Of a stretch of DNA of 64,000 nucleotides, positions 11,897-21,958 are shown in pieces. The notes beneath the pieces were generated by a model, which did no database searches, had not been told where the DNA came from, and was given only the letters and a program-made list of their open reading frames with translations. The DNA is from Novosphingobium sp. Gsoil 351. GTDB lineage: Bacteria > Pseudomonadota > Alphaproteobacteria > Sphingomonadales > Sphingomonadaceae. Position numbers and translations under genes: made by a program. The first letter of the stretch is position 1. Each line of letters starts with the position of its first letter. The DNA lies in the NCBI RefSeq assembly GCF_009707465.1, contig NZ_CP046120.1:434001-498000 (forward strand), read 5' to 3'.

Positions 11897-12519
11897 CGCT
11901 GCCAACCCTCTACCACTGCGGCGACGCCCGCTCGCTGCGCTGTCTGTGGGCGGCGGAAGAAGCCGGGATGGAGATCGACTTGCGCATGCTCCCCTTCCCG
12001 CCGCGCGCGTTCGCGCCCGAGTACAAGGAAGTGAACCCGCTCAAGACCGTGCCCGGCTGGGTCGAGAACGGCGTGCTCCTGACCGAATCGGCCGCGATCT
12101 GCGAACGCATCGCGCAAGGGACGGCGCTGGAAGTCCGTCCGGAGGAAGCGGACTACTGGTCCTACCGCAACTGGCTCCACCGCAGCGACGCGACGCTGAC
12201 GTTCCCGCTGGCGATCGTGATCCGCTACACTCGCGTCGAACCGCCCGAGCGGCGGCTGGGCCAGGCGGTCGAGGACTACAAGGCCTTCTTTGCCGGCCGG
12301 GCGCGCAGTATCGAGATCGCGCTTGCGGATGGCCGGGAGTGGCTCTGTTCGGACCGCTTCACCATCGCCGACATCTGCGTGGGTTATGCCGCGTTCCTCG
12401 CCCGAACGCTTCGCGCGGAGGATACGCTGGGCGAGGCGACGGTGGCCTGGCTGGATCGATTGGTCGCGCGCCCCGGCTTCGTCCGCGCCCGGGCGCGGCA
12501 GTCCGCTCCGTCTAGTTGA
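11893..12519 (+). CDS. glutathione S-transferase family protein
   Basis: 208 residues: N-terminal thioredoxin-like half beginning LPTLYHCGDARSLRCLWAAE, with the contact motif LKTVPGWVENGVLLTESAAI, and a helical half with DRFTIADICVGYAAFL. The GTG start overlaps the stop of the upstream permease gene (GTGA). It overlaps the convergent acyl-CoA synthetase gene by 8 bases. Pairing with an exporter-type gene could mean conjugate handling, but that is inference. Distinct from the enzyme at 9274. Confidence 0.88.
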   Translation: MTLPTLYHCGDARSLRCLWAAEEAGMEIDLRMLPFPPRAFAPEYKEVNPLKTVPGWVENGVLLTESAAICERIAQGTALEVRPEEADYWSYRNWLHRSDATLTFPLAIVIRYTRVEPPERRLGQAVEDYKAFFAGRARSIEIALADGREWLCSDRFTIADICVGYAAFLARTLRAEDTLGEATVAWLDRLVARPGFVRARARQSAPSS

Positions 12520-14068
12520 CCCGCCGCTCGCGCCCTTCCCAATAGGGCTCGCGCAAGGCCCGGCGCAGGATCTTGCCCGATGGGTTGCGCGGCAGTTCGG
12601 GGATCAGATCGATCGACTTGGGCACCTTGAACCCGGCGATCCGCTCGCGCGCCCAGGCGATGACGTGGTCGGGATCGACCGTGCGCCCCGGCTTGGCGAC
12701 GACGCAGGCCTTGACCGCCTCGCCCCACTTCGCATCGGGCACGCCGATCACCGCGACTTCGGCGATGTCCGGGTGGCCGTAGATCGCGCTCTCGACTTCG
12801 GCCGGATAGACGTTCTCGCCGCCGCTGATGATCATGTCCTTCATCCGGTCCTGGATGTAGATATAGCCGTGCTCGTCCATGGAGGCGGCGTCGCCGGTGC
12901 TGACCCAGCCATCGGCGGACAGCGTGCGGGAGGTCGCGTCGGGCAGGTTCCAGTATCCCAGCATGTTGTTGGACGAGCGGATCACGATCTCGCCCACCTG
13001 GCCGCGCGGCAGTTCCGCGCCATCCTCGCCGACGATCCTGACCTCGACCCCCGGCAGCGCCTTGCCCGCCGAGCGCATCCGCGGCGAACCGCTCATGTCA
13101 TGGTCGTCGGGCGGGAGGATCGCGATCGTGCCGGCAGTTTCGGTCATGCCGTAGCATTGCATGAACCCGGCGTTGGGAATGGTCTCGACCGCCTGGCGAA
13201 GCAGTTCGAGCGGGATCGGCGCGGCGCCGTACATCACGTACTTGAGCCGCGAGAAGTCGCTTTCTTTCGCCTTGGGATGCTGGATCACCATCTGCAGCGC
13301 GGCAGGGACGATGAAGAAGCGGGTGATCCCCTGTTCGATCCCGGCAAGGCAACCTTCGGGCGAAAACTCGGTCTGGACGATCCCCCGCACTCCCGCGCCC
13401 AGCGCCATCAGCCCCAGCCCGGTCCCGCCGATATGCGCGCACGGCATGCAGACCAGGATCGCCTCGCCCTCGTCCCACTCGGCCCACGCCAGCCCCGCCT
13501 CGACGCCGGCGGCGCGTAGCCCGAAGATGTTGCGTGCGCTCAGCACCGCGCCCTTGGGATTACCGGTGGTGCCCGAGGTATAGAGCTGGAGCACCGCTTC
13601 GTCGGCTCCGGCGGGTTCGATTTCGGCGGGTTCGAGCGATGCGAACCACGCGCGCGCCTCGCTCGCGCCGACCACGCGCGGATGCGCGGGCAGACCGGCG
13701 GCGACCGCCTTGGCCGCGTCGACGAAATCGTCGCCCGTGAACACCAGCCGCGCGCCGGTGTCCCGAAGGATGAACGCGACTTCGGCAGGCGCGAGCCGCC
13801 AGCCGACCGGGACCATCACCACGCCGATGCGGCCCGCGGCGATCAGCAGCTCGAAATAGAGGGCCGAATTCTTGCCGTACCAGGCGATCCGGTCGCCCTT
13901 GGCGATCCCGGATTCGGCGAAAGCGGCCGCCATCTGGCGGCTCAGCCGTTCGATCCCGGCAAAGCTCAGCCGCTCATCGCCTTCCTCGAATATCGTCGCG
14001 GCGGGCCGTTCCGCCGCCCAATGCCGGACGAAGTCGTCGAAACTCATGAGATTTTCTGGCGCTGACAT
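12512..14068 (-). CDS. AMP-dependent acyl-CoA synthetase/ligase
   Basis: 518-residue adenylate-forming ligase that activates a carboxylic (probably fatty) acid with ATP and then CoA. Motifs: the phosphate loop LYTSGTTGNPKG near residue 168, MQCYGMTETAG, the hinge GWVSTGDAASMDEHGYIYIQ followed by DRMKDMIISGGENVYP, and the C-terminal lysine in PRNPSGKILRR. Cytosolic. The chain specificity cannot be read from the sequence. Starts with ATG at 14066-14068. Confidence 0.93.
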   Translation of the reverse strand: MSAPENLMSFDDFVRHWAAERPAATIFEEGDERLSFAGIERLSRQMAAAFAESGIAKGDRIAWYGKNSALYFELLIAAGRIGVVMVPVGWRLAPAEVAFILRDTGARLVFTGDDFVDAAKAVAAGLPAHPRVVGASEARAWFASLEPAEIEPAGADEAVLQLYTSGTTGNPKGAVLSARNIFGLRAAGVEAGLAWAEWDEGEAILVCMPCAHIGGTGLGLMALGAGVRGIVQTEFSPEGCLAGIEQGITRFFIVPAALQMVIQHPKAKESDFSRLKYVMYGAAPIPLELLRQAVETIPNAGFMQCYGMTETAGTIAILPPDDHDMSGSPRMRSAGKALPGVEVRIVGEDGAELPRGQVGEIVIRSSNNMLGYWNLPDATSRTLSADGWVSTGDAASMDEHGYIYIQDRMKDMIISGGENVYPAEVESAIYGHPDIAEVAVIGVPDAKWGEAVKACVVAKPGRTVDPDHVIAWARERIAGFKVPKSIDLIPELPRNPSGKILRRALREPYWEGRERRVN

Positions 14069-14212
14069 GGCATTCCTCTCGCGGTGCGGACACGGCCATC
14101 CGCTTATCGCTTTGTCTCATTTGACAGGAACCGGGGCATTGGCCAACCGTTGCGATACGGAATAGATACGCATCCGCGGGTCGCTCCCGCCACAGACAAG
14201 AGGATACTTCCG

Positions 14213-14344
14213 ATGGTTCGCAAAATCATTCTCGCCATGGCCCTGAGCGGCATCGCGCTCACCGCCACCGCCTGCAACACCGTCAAGGGTGTCGGCCGCG
14301 ACGTCGAATCGGTCGGCGAAGCGGGCGACAGGGCCATCCACTGA
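14213..14344 (+). CDS. entericidin A/B family lipoprotein
   Basis: 43-residue lipoprotein. The signal peptide MVRKIILAMALSGIALTATA ends at a lipobox-like TATAC, and the mature part CNTVKGVGRDVESVGEAGDR is the characteristic entericidin sequence. Anchored in the membrane by the modified Cys; entericidins are small stress-linked lipoproteins of uncertain role. Ribosome binding site AAGAGGA before the ATG at 14213. A clear terminator follows at 14369-14399. Confidence 0.93.
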   Translation: MVRKIILAMALSGIALTATACNTVKGVGRDVESVGEAGDRAIH

Positions 14345-14368
14345 TCCGAATGCCCGCAAGGGTCGCGA

Positions 14369-14399
14369 GCGCCCGCCGGAGCGATCCGGCGGGCGTTTT
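14369..14399 (+). terminator. intrinsic terminator of the entericidin gene
   Basis: Perfect GC-rich stem GCCCGCCGGA / TCCGGCGGGC around a GCGA tetraloop, then GTTTT. Placed 25 bases after the stop codon of the entericidin-like gene and before the convergent gcvPB end. Confidence 0.88.
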
Positions 14400-14407
14400 C
14401 GCATGGA

Positions 14408-15967
14408 CTAGGGCGTCCACACCAGCCGCGGCTTGCGCGCGGCCAGGGTCTCGTCGAGCCGCCGCCGTGGCGCGAAATAGGGCGCATTCTTGAGGGTTTC
14501 GTCGCCTGACTTCGCCCGAACTGCCAGCGATCGCACGGCGCCGATGAACTGATCGAGGCTGGCCTTGCTCTCGGTCTCGGTCGGCTCAACCAGCATCGCT
14601 CCGTGGACGACCAGCGGGAAATAGACCGTCATCGGGTGATAGCCCTCGTCGATCAGCCCCTTGGCGAGATCGAGCGTCGACAGCCCGCCGCCGAACCCGG
14701 CATCGCTGAACAGCGCCTCGTGCATGCACGGGCCGGATGCGGCGAACGGCGCATCAAGCACGTCCTCAAGACTGCGCAGCACGTAATTGGCATTGAGCAC
14801 CGCGTCCTCGGCAACCTGGCGCAGACCGTCGGCGCCATGGCTGAGGATGTAGGTCAGCGCACGGGTGAACATCCCCATCTGGCCGTGGAACGCCGCCATC
14901 CGCCCGAATGCCTGGGAATGTCCATGGCTTGCGGCATCTTCCTCCTCGATCAGGTGAATCGATCCGTCAGGCATCCGTGAGACGAATGGCAGCGGTCCGA
15001 ACGGGCTGAGCGCTTCCGACAGCACGACCGGCCCCGAACCCGGCCCGCCGCCGCCGTGCGGGGTGGAGAAGGTCTTGTGCAGGTTGATGTGCATCGCATC
15101 GACGCCGAGGTCCCCAGGGCGGACCTTGCCGACGATCGCGTTGAAGTTGGCCCCGTCACAATAGACGAACCCCCCCGCGGCGTGGACCGCATCGGCGATC
15201 CGCTTCATCTCGGGCTCGAACAGCCCGCAGGTGTTGGGATTGGTGATCATCACCGCGGCGACGTCCGGTCCCAGCCGCGCTTCAAGCGCAGCGGAATCGA
15301 CCCGGCCCGCGGCGGTGGCGGGGATGCTCTCCACCTTGTAGCCCGCGAACGCCGCGGTCGCGGGATTGGTGCCGTGCGCGCTTTCGGGGACCAGCACCAC
15401 GCTGCGCGGATCGCCGCGCGCTTCCAGCGCCGCGCGGATGCACAGCAGCCCGCACAATTCGCCGTGCGCGCCCGCCTTGGGGGTCATCGCTACCCCGTGC
15501 ATGCCGGTGAGCTCGATCAGCCAGTGCGCGAGTTCGCTGATCGCTTCGAGCGCGCCTGGAACGGTTTGCTGGGGCGCGAGCGGATGGACGTCGGCGAACC
15601 CGGGCAGCCGGGCGAGCTTCTCGTCGAGCCTCGGGTTGTGCTTCATCGTGCAACTGCCGAGCGGAAACAGCCCCAGATCAATCGCGTAGTTCTGGCGGCT
15701 GAGCCGGGTGTAGTGACGCACCGCCTCGGGTTCGGAAAGGCCCGGCACGGCGATCGGCGAGGCGCGCAGATGTGACGTCAAGGCGTCGAGCGGAGCGGCG
15801 GTTTCGGCTGCGAAATCGACCCCGGTGCGATCCATCGCGCCGATCTCGAACAGCAGCGGCTCTTCGAGCTGGAGCGCGCGGTTGCCGGTGAACGTGGGCG
15901 TAGCGGACGCATCGTCGTCGCCGCGCCCCAGCTCCGGACGCCAGCCCGCCGGGTTCATCGCGTTCAT
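14408..15967 (-). CDS. gcvPB: glycine dehydrogenase (decarboxylating) subunit 2
   Basis: C-terminal half of the split P-protein of the glycine cleavage system, 519 residues. It carries the PLP lysine in [20 protein letters not shown] and motifs [16 protein letters not shown] and [14 protein letters not shown]. With gcvPA it decarboxylates glycine and loads the aminomethyl group on the lipoyl arm of GcvH. The ATG overlaps the gcvPA stop by four bases. Last gene of the riboswitch-controlled operon. Confidence 0.97.
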   Translation of the reverse strand: MNAMNPAGWRPELGRGDDDASATPTFTGNRALQLEEPLLFEIGAMDRTGVDFAAETAAPLDALTSHLRASPIAVPGLSEPEAVRHYTRLSRQNYAIDLGLFPLGSCTMKHNPRLDEKLARLPGFADVHPLAPQQTVPGALEAISELAHWLIELTGMHGVAMTPKAGAHGELCGLLCIRAALEARGDPRSVVLVPESAHGTNPATAAFAGYKVESIPATAAGRVDSAALEARLGPDVAAVMITNPNTCGLFEPEMKRIADAVHAAGGFVYCDGANFNAIVGKVRPGDLGVDAMHINLHKTFSTPHGGGGPGSGPVVLSEALSPFGPLPFVSRMPDGSIHLIEEEDAASHGHSQAFGRMAAFHGQMGMFTRALTYILSHGADGLRQVAEDAVLNANYVLRSLEDVLDAPFAASGPCMHEALFSDAGFGGGLSTLDLAKGLIDEGYHPMTVYFPLVVHGAMLVEPTETESKASLDQFIGAVRSLAVRAKSGDETLKNAPYFAPRRRLDETLAARKPRLVWTP

Positions 15968-17322
15968 GCCAGCACCTCCCGCAACGCCGCGTCGAACGCC
16001 GCGATATCCTCGGCGGTCGTCAGTTCGGTTGCAGCGACCAGCAGCCCATTGGCCAGCGCCGCGTTGCCGGGATAGAGCCGCCCCAACGACACCCCGCCGA
16101 GCACCTGGCGGTCGGCCAGCTCGCGCACGACCGTGCGGGCATCGCGCGGAAGGCGCACCGCGATCTCGTTGACATAAGCGCGATTGATCAGCTCGACCCC
16201 GGGAATTGCCGTGAGCATGCGTGCAGTCTCACACGTCCGAGCGTGCGACTCTCGCGCCATCCGCTCCAGCCCAGTGCCTCCCAAGAGTGTCATATGAATG
16301 CTGAATGCCAGCGCGCAAAGCCCTGAATTGGTGCAGATATTGCTCGTCGCCTTTTCCCGCCGGATATGCTGCTCCCGGGTCGAGAGCGTGAGCACGAAGC
16401 CGCGCCGCCCTGAGGCATCGACCGTCTCTCCGCACAGCCGGCCGGGCATCTGCCGGACGAATTTGTCGCGGCAGCCGAACAAGCCGAGATAGGGCCCGCC
16501 GAACTGCAGCCCAACCCCGATCGCCTGTCCCTCGCCGACCACGATGTCCGCGCCCAAGGTGCCCGGGCTTTCGATCACCCCCAGCGCGACCGGTTCGGTC
16601 ACCACGGCGATCAGCAGCGCGCCGTTTGCCTGCGCCGCGGCGGCGATCCTGGCGAGGTCGGGGATCCGGCCCATCACGTCGGGATACTGGACGACGACCG
16701 CACTGGTCTGGGCATCCAGTTGTGCGATCAGCGCGTTATCATCGGTTTCCGCGACGAGCTCAGGCGTCTCAACCAGCAGATCGTCGCCGGTGAACCGCGC
16801 CATCGTCTTAGCCGTTTCGACGTAGTGCGGGTGCAGCCCCGAGGAGATCACCACACGCGACCTGCGGGTGATCCGCCCGGCCATCGCGATCGCTTCCCAG
16901 CAGGCCGTCGAACCATCGTACATCGAGGCATTGGCGACATCGGTGCCCAACAGCCGGGCGACCTGAGTCTGGAACTCGAACAACACCTGCAGCGTGCCTT
17001 GCGCGATCTCGGGCTGATAGGGGGTGTACGAGGTGAGGAACTCGCCGCGCTGGATCAGGTGGTCGACGCTGGCCGGGATGTGATGGCGATATGCCCCTGC
17101 GCCGAGGAAGAACGGCGCCGCCCCTGCGCTCAGGTTCTTCGCGGCGAGCCTGACCATGTGGCGCTCGACCGCCATTTCGGCGGCGTGGCCGGGCAGTCCG
17201 GCGATCGGCCCGGAAAGCCGCGCTTCGACGGGAACGTCGGCGAACAGCGCGTCGATATCGGCCGCGCCGATCGTGGCCAGCATCGCGGTGCGGTCGCCGT
17301 CACGTAGTGGAAGATAGCGCAT
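15964..17322 (-). CDS. gcvPA: glycine dehydrogenase (decarboxylating) subunit 1
   Basis: N-terminal half of the split P-protein, 452 residues, beginning [19 protein letters not shown] and containing [32 protein letters not shown] and [20 protein letters not shown]. Partner of gcvPB in the same heterotetramer. I start at ATG 17320-17322, where homology begins; the gene overlaps the upstream glycosyltransferase-like gene by 23 bases, so translation is probably coupled. Confidence 0.96.
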   Translation of the reverse strand: MRYLPLRDGDRTAMLATIGAADIDALFADVPVEARLSGPIAGLPGHAAEMAVERHMVRLAAKNLSAGAAPFFLGAGAYRHHIPASVDHLIQRGEFLTSYTPYQPEIAQGTLQVLFEFQTQVARLLGTDVANASMYDGSTACWEAIAMAGRITRRSRVVISSGLHPHYVETAKTMARFTGDDLLVETPELVAETDDNALIAQLDAQTSAVVVQYPDVMGRIPDLARIAAAAQANGALLIAVVTEPVALGVIESPGTLGADIVVGEGQAIGVGLQFGGPYLGLFGCRDKFVRQMPGRLCGETVDASGRRGFVLTLSTREQHIRREKATSNICTNSGLCALAFSIHMTLLGGTGLERMARESHARTCETARMLTAIPGVELINRAYVNEIAVRLPRDARTVVRELADRQVLGGVSLGRLYPGNAALANGLLVAATELTTAEDIAAFDAALREVLA

Positions 17323-18145
17323 GGTCGTCCTCGGTTGGTGAAGCGGCAACCCCGCCGCGCAACCGCGCGGCGTGAGCGAAGGTTCCAGAAAAGCGATGAT
17401 TGCCAATGTGATCGGCGTGCATCCAGGGACACAGCCAGAGCTTCATCCCGGCTGCGCGGACACGGTCGCAGAAGCCGAAGTCCTCGGAGCGCTGGCGCCG
17501 AGTCACGGGATCGATCCGGCTGCCGTAGAACATGTAGGCGACCTCGCCCATGTCGTGCCCGACGCGTTCGCGACCGTCGGGGACGAACGCCAGCTCGGGA
17601 TACGCGTCCATCATGCGCTCGTAGGTCGCGCGGCGGACCATCGAATATCCGCCGAGCACGGTCTCGACTTCAACCGGACGGTCCAGGCGAAAGCTCCCAC
17701 CCTCACCCGCCACGAATACCGGCAGGTCGCCGCTGAACTTGGCCAGTTCACCCGCGGCCACGCCCGCCCCGGCGGCCTCGCCGACCGCGCCCCAGGCGAT
17801 CGCCTTCCGCGGATAACTGCCGCCGATCACGTCGTATGGGGTGTCGTCGCCCTGGAGCGCGAGCAGCGCGAGGACGTCGTCGGCGCGGACAACCACATCG
17901 GCGTCGAGGAACAGCAGGTGGGTGCAATCGCTGCGCAGGAACTCGTCCACCACCATCGCCCGGCTGCGGTCGGTCGGCTGGTTGACGATGAACGAAAGGC
18001 GAAAGGCGACGCCGTGCTGGCCCAACTTGAGCGCGATCTCGACCAGCGCCGCGGCATAGGCGCCGTGGCACATCCCCTCGTACATAGGGGTGCCGATCAT
18101 CAGCCGACGCGCCGCAAGTTCGGCTGCTGGAATGCTGATTTCCAA
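17300..18145 (-). CDS. glycosyltransferase-like protein inside the gcv operon
   Basis: 281 residues with a nucleotide-sugar transferase look: opening [20 protein letters not shown], then a DxD-type metal site in [20 protein letters not shown], and late [12 protein letters not shown] and [20 protein letters not shown]. The IGTP-Y-G-MC start resembles small glycosyltransferase-like proteins I know from phages and some bacterial chromosomes. No transmembrane segment. It sits 12 bases after gcvH and overlaps gcvPA, so it must be co-transcribed with the glycine cleavage genes, although no functional link is known to me. Confidence 0.75.
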   Translation of the reverse strand: MEISIPAAELAARRLMIGTPMYEGMCHGAYAAALVEIALKLGQHGVAFRLSFIVNQPTDRSRAMVVDEFLRSDCTHLLFLDADVVVRADDVLALLALQGDDTPYDVIGGSYPRKAIAWGAVGEAAGAGVAAGELAKFSGDLPVFVAGEGGSFRLDRPVEVETVLGGYSMVRRATYERMMDAYPELAFVPDGRERVGHDMGEVAYMFYGSRIDPVTRRQRSEDFGFCDRVRAAGMKLWLCPWMHADHIGNHRFSGTFAHAARLRGGVAASPTEDDHALSSTT

Positions 18146-18157
18146 CGTAAACTTGCC

Positions 18158-18529
18158 CTAAAGCGTGTCGACGAAGCTGCGATAGGCGGGCTCGTCCATC
18201 AACGCGCCGAGCTCGCTCGCGTCGGACAGCGTCATCCGCCACAGCCAGCCGTCGCCCTCCGCCGCCGAGTTCACCAGCTCGGGATTGTCGGCGAGCGCCT
18301 CGTTCACGCCGCTGACCGTGCCGCTCACCGGAGAATAGACATCGGAGGCGGCCTTGACGGAATCGACTACCGAGGCGCTGTCGCCCTGGGCCAGGGTTGC
18401 GCCCTCGGCGGGGAGTTCGACGAAGGTGATGTCGCCGAGCTGGCCCTGGGCATAGTCGGTGATTCCGACCGTGGCGGTGGCGCCGTCGATCTCGACCCAT
18501 TCGTGGTCCTTGGTGAAATAACGGTTCAT
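18158..18529 (-). CDS. gcvH: glycine cleavage system H protein
   Basis: Lipoyl carrier of the glycine cleavage system, 123 residues. The lipoylated lysine is in [17 protein letters not shown] (residue 62); DSVKA replaces the more usual ESVKA. It shuttles the aminomethyl group between the P and T proteins. Start ATG at 18527-18529, 13 bases after gcvT; longer readings run antisense to nothing conserved. Confidence 0.97.
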   Translation of the reverse strand: MNRYFTKDHEWVEIDGATATVGITDYAQGQLGDITFVELPAEGATLAQGDSASVVDSVKAASDVYSPVSGTVSGVNEALADNPELVNSAAEGDGWLWRMTLSDASELGALMDEPAYRSFVDTL

Positions 18530-18542
18530 TTTCAAGAACTCC

Positions 18543-19721
18543 TCAGCGGAAGTAGCGATGGGGGATGAAGGGTAGCGGGACCACGGTGGCGGCGATGCGC
18601 TTGCCCCTGACTTCGATTTCGAGCGAGGTGCCGGGCGCCGCGTCGGCGGCCTCGACATAGGCCATGGCGATCGGACGCCCGAGACTGGGCGCAAATCCGC
18701 CCGAAGTTACTCTCCCAGTCGCACTCCCAGCGCGCAGTACTGCATCACTTTCGCGCGCAGCCATGCGCCCTTCGAGCGCCAATCCGACCCGTTTGCGCGC
18801 CGGTCCGGCGGCCAGCGCGGCGAGGATCGGATTCGCCCCCAAAAACCCGCCCTCGGACCGGCGCCGCTTGTTGATCGCGAAGGTCAGTCCGGCCTCGACC
18901 GGATCGGTCTCGGCGGTAATGTCATGCCCATAAAGCGGCAGCCCGGCTTCGAGCCGCAGCGAGTCGCGCGCACCGAGGCCGATCGGCTTGACCTCGGGCT
19001 GGGCGCACAGCGCGTCGGCCAGCGCGGCGGCGTGTTCGCCGGGGACCGAGATTTCGTAGCCGTCCTCTCCAGTATAGCCCGAGCGGCTGATCCGCAGCGG
19101 CACTTCGCCCCACCGGAACGGAGCGGCCTGCATGAAGGTTATGGTCTGCGCGGTCGGCCAGCCATCGTTCATCGGCGCCAGCCCCAACCTTGCCAGCGCG
19201 GTCGCCGCTTCCGGCCCCTGCAACGCCAGCAAGGCGTCGTCGGCGAGGTGGCTGAGCGTGACCGCGTCGGGCAGATGCTCGCGCAAGTGGGCGATGTCGT
19301 CCCACTTGGTCGCACCGTTGACCACGAGGTAGAAGTGATGGACCGCGTTGGTGACCATCAGGTCGTCGAGAATCCCGCCATGCTCGTCAAGCAGCAGCGA
19401 ATAGCGCACCCCGCCGGGCTTGAGCGTGGCGAGGTCGATCGGCAGCGCCGCTTCGAGCGCGGCAGCCGCCCCCTCGCCCGAAACCTCGAGCTGGCCCATG
19501 TGGGAGACGTCGAACAGCCCGGCGTGACTGCGCGTCCACAGATGCTCGGCGATGATGCCCCCACCCTCGACCACGTACTGGACCGGCATCTCATAGCCCG
19601 CGAACGGGACCATCCGCGCGCCGCGCTGCCGGTGCCAGGCGTCGAGCGGAAGCCGTTCCGGACCGGACGGAGCATCGTCCGGGTGCGCGGGTTCGTCGGG
19701 GTTATTGTATGTGTCGCTCAC
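18543..19721 (-). CDS. gcvT: glycine cleavage system aminomethyltransferase T protein
   Basis: 392-residue T-protein, which releases ammonia and transfers the methylene group to tetrahydrofolate. Motifs: [26 protein letters not shown], the Asp in [41 protein letters not shown]. About 20 extra N-terminal residues (acidic, proline-rich) precede the core. First gene of the operon, directly downstream of the glycine riboswitch. Confidence 0.96.
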   Translation of the reverse strand: MSDTYNNPDEPAHPDDAPSGPERLPLDAWHRQRGARMVPFAGYEMPVQYVVEGGGIIAEHLWTRSHAGLFDVSHMGQLEVSGEGAAAALEAALPIDLATLKPGGVRYSLLLDEHGGILDDLMVTNAVHHFYLVVNGATKWDDIAHLREHLPDAVTLSHLADDALLALQGPEAATALARLGLAPMNDGWPTAQTITFMQAAPFRWGEVPLRISRSGYTGEDGYEISVPGEHAAALADALCAQPEVKPIGLGARDSLRLEAGLPLYGHDITAETDPVEAGLTFAINKRRRSEGGFLGANPILAALAAGPARKRVGLALEGRMAARESDAVLRAGSATGRVTSGGFAPSLGRPIAMAYVEAADAAPGTSLEIEVRGKRIAATVVPLPFIPHRYFR

Positions 19722-19759
19722 TAATCAACCTTCCGCACAGCACGGCACCTTCCGGCGCC

Positions 19760-19967
19760 CCCTCTGTCACGGAAACCTGAGAGCTTTCCCCCGCCAGTCG
19801 TCGAAAACCAGGCGGGGTTACCCCTTCGGCGGCCCCGCCGGTTTCGGCATGGGCTCTTTCCAGAGTGTCGCTATCGATCCACGCGGTCCGGGTGCCTGAG
19901 AGATTCCGGGGCGGTTGCTCCTTCGGCGCCTTCGCTTCGTTGCCGAATCGAAGAACTCTCCCGCGCG
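19760..19967 (-). promoter_or_regulatory. tandem glycine riboswitch
   Basis: Read on the minus strand, the leader of gcvT has two successive glycine aptamers. Aptamer 1 has GCGGGAGAG, GGCGCCGAAGGAGCAA, and AATCTCTCAGGCAC with GGACCG. After the linker GCGACACTCTGGAAAG comes aptamer 2 with GCCGCCGAAGGGGTAA, AAGCTCTCAGGT and GACAGAGGGG. These are the conserved boxes of the class that turns on gcv operons when glycine is abundant. About 38 bases separate it from the gcvT start, so control of either transcription or translation is possible. Confidence 0.95.
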
Positions 19968-20007
19968 ATCAGCGACCCGCCCCGGATGGCGGGGACGCGC
20001 CGCCAAG

Positions 20008-20730
20008 TCAACGCCGCGACGGGGCGTCCAACCGGTCCGCGGCGCGGACAATCTCGTCGTGTTCGTGGATAAACCTCCCGCGCGGCTTTTCCGCGGCGAG
20101 CGCGAGGATGGCATCCGCCATCGTCGTCGCGCGGACCGAGCGATATTTGCGCGCCGACCCGTGGAGCAGCGGATCGACCAGCGGGGTGGCGAGCATCGCC
20201 AGCTTCTCGGCCGGACGGCGTTCGGCGCGAGGCCCGCGCAGCAGGCCCGGGCGCAGAATGTCGAGCCGATCGAACTTCAGCTTGGCGAGTGCATCCTCGA
20301 CCTCGCCTTTGACCCGAAAGTACAGCCCGCGGCTGGAAATCGCAGCCCCGACCGACGACACCACGATGCAGCGCTTCACGCCCGCGGCTTTGGCGGCCTG
20401 CGCGCAGGCGAGCACAAGGTCTTTGTCGGTCGCGCGGAACACCGCCTCGTTCCTGCCCGACGCGCGCCAGGTGGTGCCAAGCGCGATCACGATCGCGTCG
20501 GCATTGGCGGTGCCGATCACCGGACCCCAATCGGCCGGATCGGCGACGAGCAGCTCCATCCGCGCGCCTTGCGGCAGCGGCGCCTCGCGCCGGGCGATCG
20601 CGGTCAGACGATAGCGCTCACGCCCGACCGCGCGCTGGATCAGCGTGGTCCCAATCAAGCCGGTGGCGCCGACCAGCAAGATCCGGATCGGGTCAGGCCG
20701 GATCGGGTCAGGCCTGGGGGGCTCAGACAT
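20008..20730 (-). CDS. NAD(P)H-binding Rossmann-fold protein
   Basis: 240 residues. The dinucleotide fold opens with [18 protein letters not shown]; later [12 protein letters not shown], a Tyr-x3-Lys-like [12 protein letters not shown] and [11 protein letters not shown] match atypical short-chain reductases (NmrA/oxidoreductase HTATIP2-like). Cytosolic, substrate unknown. The ATG overlaps the dgt stop by 8 bases. The N terminus contains a short duplication, [10 protein letters not shown], encoded by a 15-base tandem repeat. Confidence 0.83.
   Translation of the reverse strand: MSEPPRPDPIRPDPIRILLVGATGLIGTTLIQRAVGRERYRLTAIARREAPLPQGARMELLVADPADWGPVIGTANADAIVIALGTTWRASGRNEAVFRATDKDLVLACAQAAKAAGVKRCIVVSSVGAAISSRGLYFRVKGEVEDALAKLKFDRLDILRPGLLRGPRAERRPAEKLAMLATPLVDPLLHGSARKYRSVRATTMADAILALAAEKPRGRFIHEHDEIVRAADRLDAPSRR
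20685..20714. repeat. 15-base tandem duplication in the N terminus of the Rossmann gene
   Basis: GGATCGGGTCAGGCC occurs twice in a row (20685-20699 and 20700-20714). On the coding (minus) strand it adds five residues, giving [10 protein letters not shown] before the first beta strand. In frame, so tolerated. Confidence 0.85.
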
Positions 20731-21889
20731 TGCGCAGTCCTTCAGGGATTTCGCCGAACAGGCGGTGATAGGTGTCGATGGCGTAGCGGTCGGTCATCCC
20801 GGCGATGAAATCGGCGATGTGGCGGCTGCGCTGCGGTTCGCGCGCGGGCAACGCCTCGTGCCAGCTGGGCGGCATCTGCGCCGGATCGGCGGCGAGCGCG
20901 GCAAACAGGCGCTCGATCACCGCCCGCGCGCGCTCCGCTGTGGCGCGCTGTTCGGGGTGGAAGTAGAGTCGCTCGTAGAGAAACGCCTTGAGCGTGCGCT
21001 CCCGCGCTTCGAGTTCGGGCGAGAACCCCACCAGCGCGCGACCGGCGGCGCGGACCTGCGCGATCGTCTCGATGCCCCCGCCCGCCAACCGCGCCTGCGT
21101 CTCGCCGATCAGGTCGTTGACCATCAGCCCGATCTGCCCGCGCACCAGCTCGCGCAGCTGGCGTTCGCGCGGCGCGTCGGGGAAGCGGCGCTCGACCTCG
21201 CGAAACTGATCGGCGACGAAATCGAGCATCAGCAGATCGTCGAGCACCAGGAACCCGGCGCGCAGGCCGTCGTCGATGTCGTGGTTGTCGTAGGCGATGT
21301 CGTCGGCCAGCGCGGCGACTTGCGCCTCCAGGCTCGGCCAATCGCGCAGCGCCAGCGGACACATCGCGTCGAGCTCGGCCAGCGCCCACGACGGCTCGAT
21401 CACCGGCCCGTTGTGCTTGGCGAGCCCTTCCAGCAACTCCCAGCTAAGGTTGAGGCCCTCGTGATCGCAATACGGGCTTTCGAGCCGCATCAGCGTGCGT
21501 AGGGTGTGGGCGTTGTGGTCGAACCCGCCGTGCCCCGCGAGCGCGCCGTTCAGCGCCTCCTCTCCGGCGTGGCCGAACGGGGGGTGGCCGATGTCGTGGG
21601 CCAGGCACAGCGCCTCGGTCAGGTCCTCGTCGAGCCCCAGCGCGCGGGCGATGGTCCTGCCGATCTGCGCGACTTCCAGGCTGTGGGTCAGGCGGACGCG
21701 ATAGTGATCGCCGTCAGGGGCGACGAACACCTGGGTCTTGTGGCGCAGGCGGCGGAAGGCGATCGAATGGACGATCCGGTCGCGGTCGCGCTGGAATGCG
21801 CTGCGCGGCCCGCGGGTGGCGCGTTCGTCGAGCGCGAATTCGCGGCCGCGGCTGTGGGCGGGATCGGCAGCGTAAGAGGCGCGGGTCAC
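20723..21889 (-). CDS. dgt: deoxyguanosinetriphosphate triphosphohydrolase-like protein
   Basis: 388-residue HD-domain phosphohydrolase that splits dNTPs to nucleoside and triphosphate. The metal site is visible: [42 protein letters not shown], and later [15 protein letters not shown] start at GTG 21887-21889, five bases after GGGGAGGA, which belongs to the palindromic repeat upstream; a TTG at 21904 would place the repeat in the coding region. Overlaps the next gene by 8 bases. Confidence 0.93.
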   Translation of the reverse strand: MTRASYAADPAHSRGREFALDERATRGPRSAFQRDRDRIVHSIAFRRLRHKTQVFVAPDGDHYRVRLTHSLEVAQIGRTIARALGLDEDLTEALCLAHDIGHPPFGHAGEEALNGALAGHGGFDHNAHTLRTLMRLESPYCDHEGLNLSWELLEGLAKHNGPVIEPSWALAELDAMCPLALRDWPSLEAQVAALADDIAYDNHDIDDGLRAGFLVLDDLLMLDFVADQFREVERRFPDAPRERQLRELVRGQIGLMVNDLIGETQARLAGGGIETIAQVRAAGRALVGFSPELEARERTLKAFLYERLYFHPEQRATAERARAVIERLFAALAADPAQMPPSWHEALPAREPQRSRHIADFIAGMTDRYAIDTYHRLFGEIPEGLRNV

Positions 21890-21892
21890 GAT

Positions 21893-21952
21893 CCTCCCCT
21901 GCAAGGGGAAGCGTCAGCGCATTCGCGCTGCCACCTCCCCCGATGGGGGAGG
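21893..21952. repeat. palindromic CCTCCCC...GGGGAGG repeat before dgt
   Basis: Short member of the family at 9947 and 28909: CCTCCCCTGCAAGGGGA, a linker with GTCAGCGCATTCGCGCTG, and CCTCCCCCGATGGGGGAGG. It fills the 69 bases between dgt and the racemase gene. On the minus strand its edge GGGGAGGA is the ribosome binding site of dgt. Confidence 0.8.
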
Positions 21953-21958
21953 ATCGAC

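Noticed and set aside
12290..13519. A 409-codon plus-strand frame over the acyl-CoA synthetase
   Set aside because: Antisense shadow; the opposite strand has all adenylate-forming motifs.
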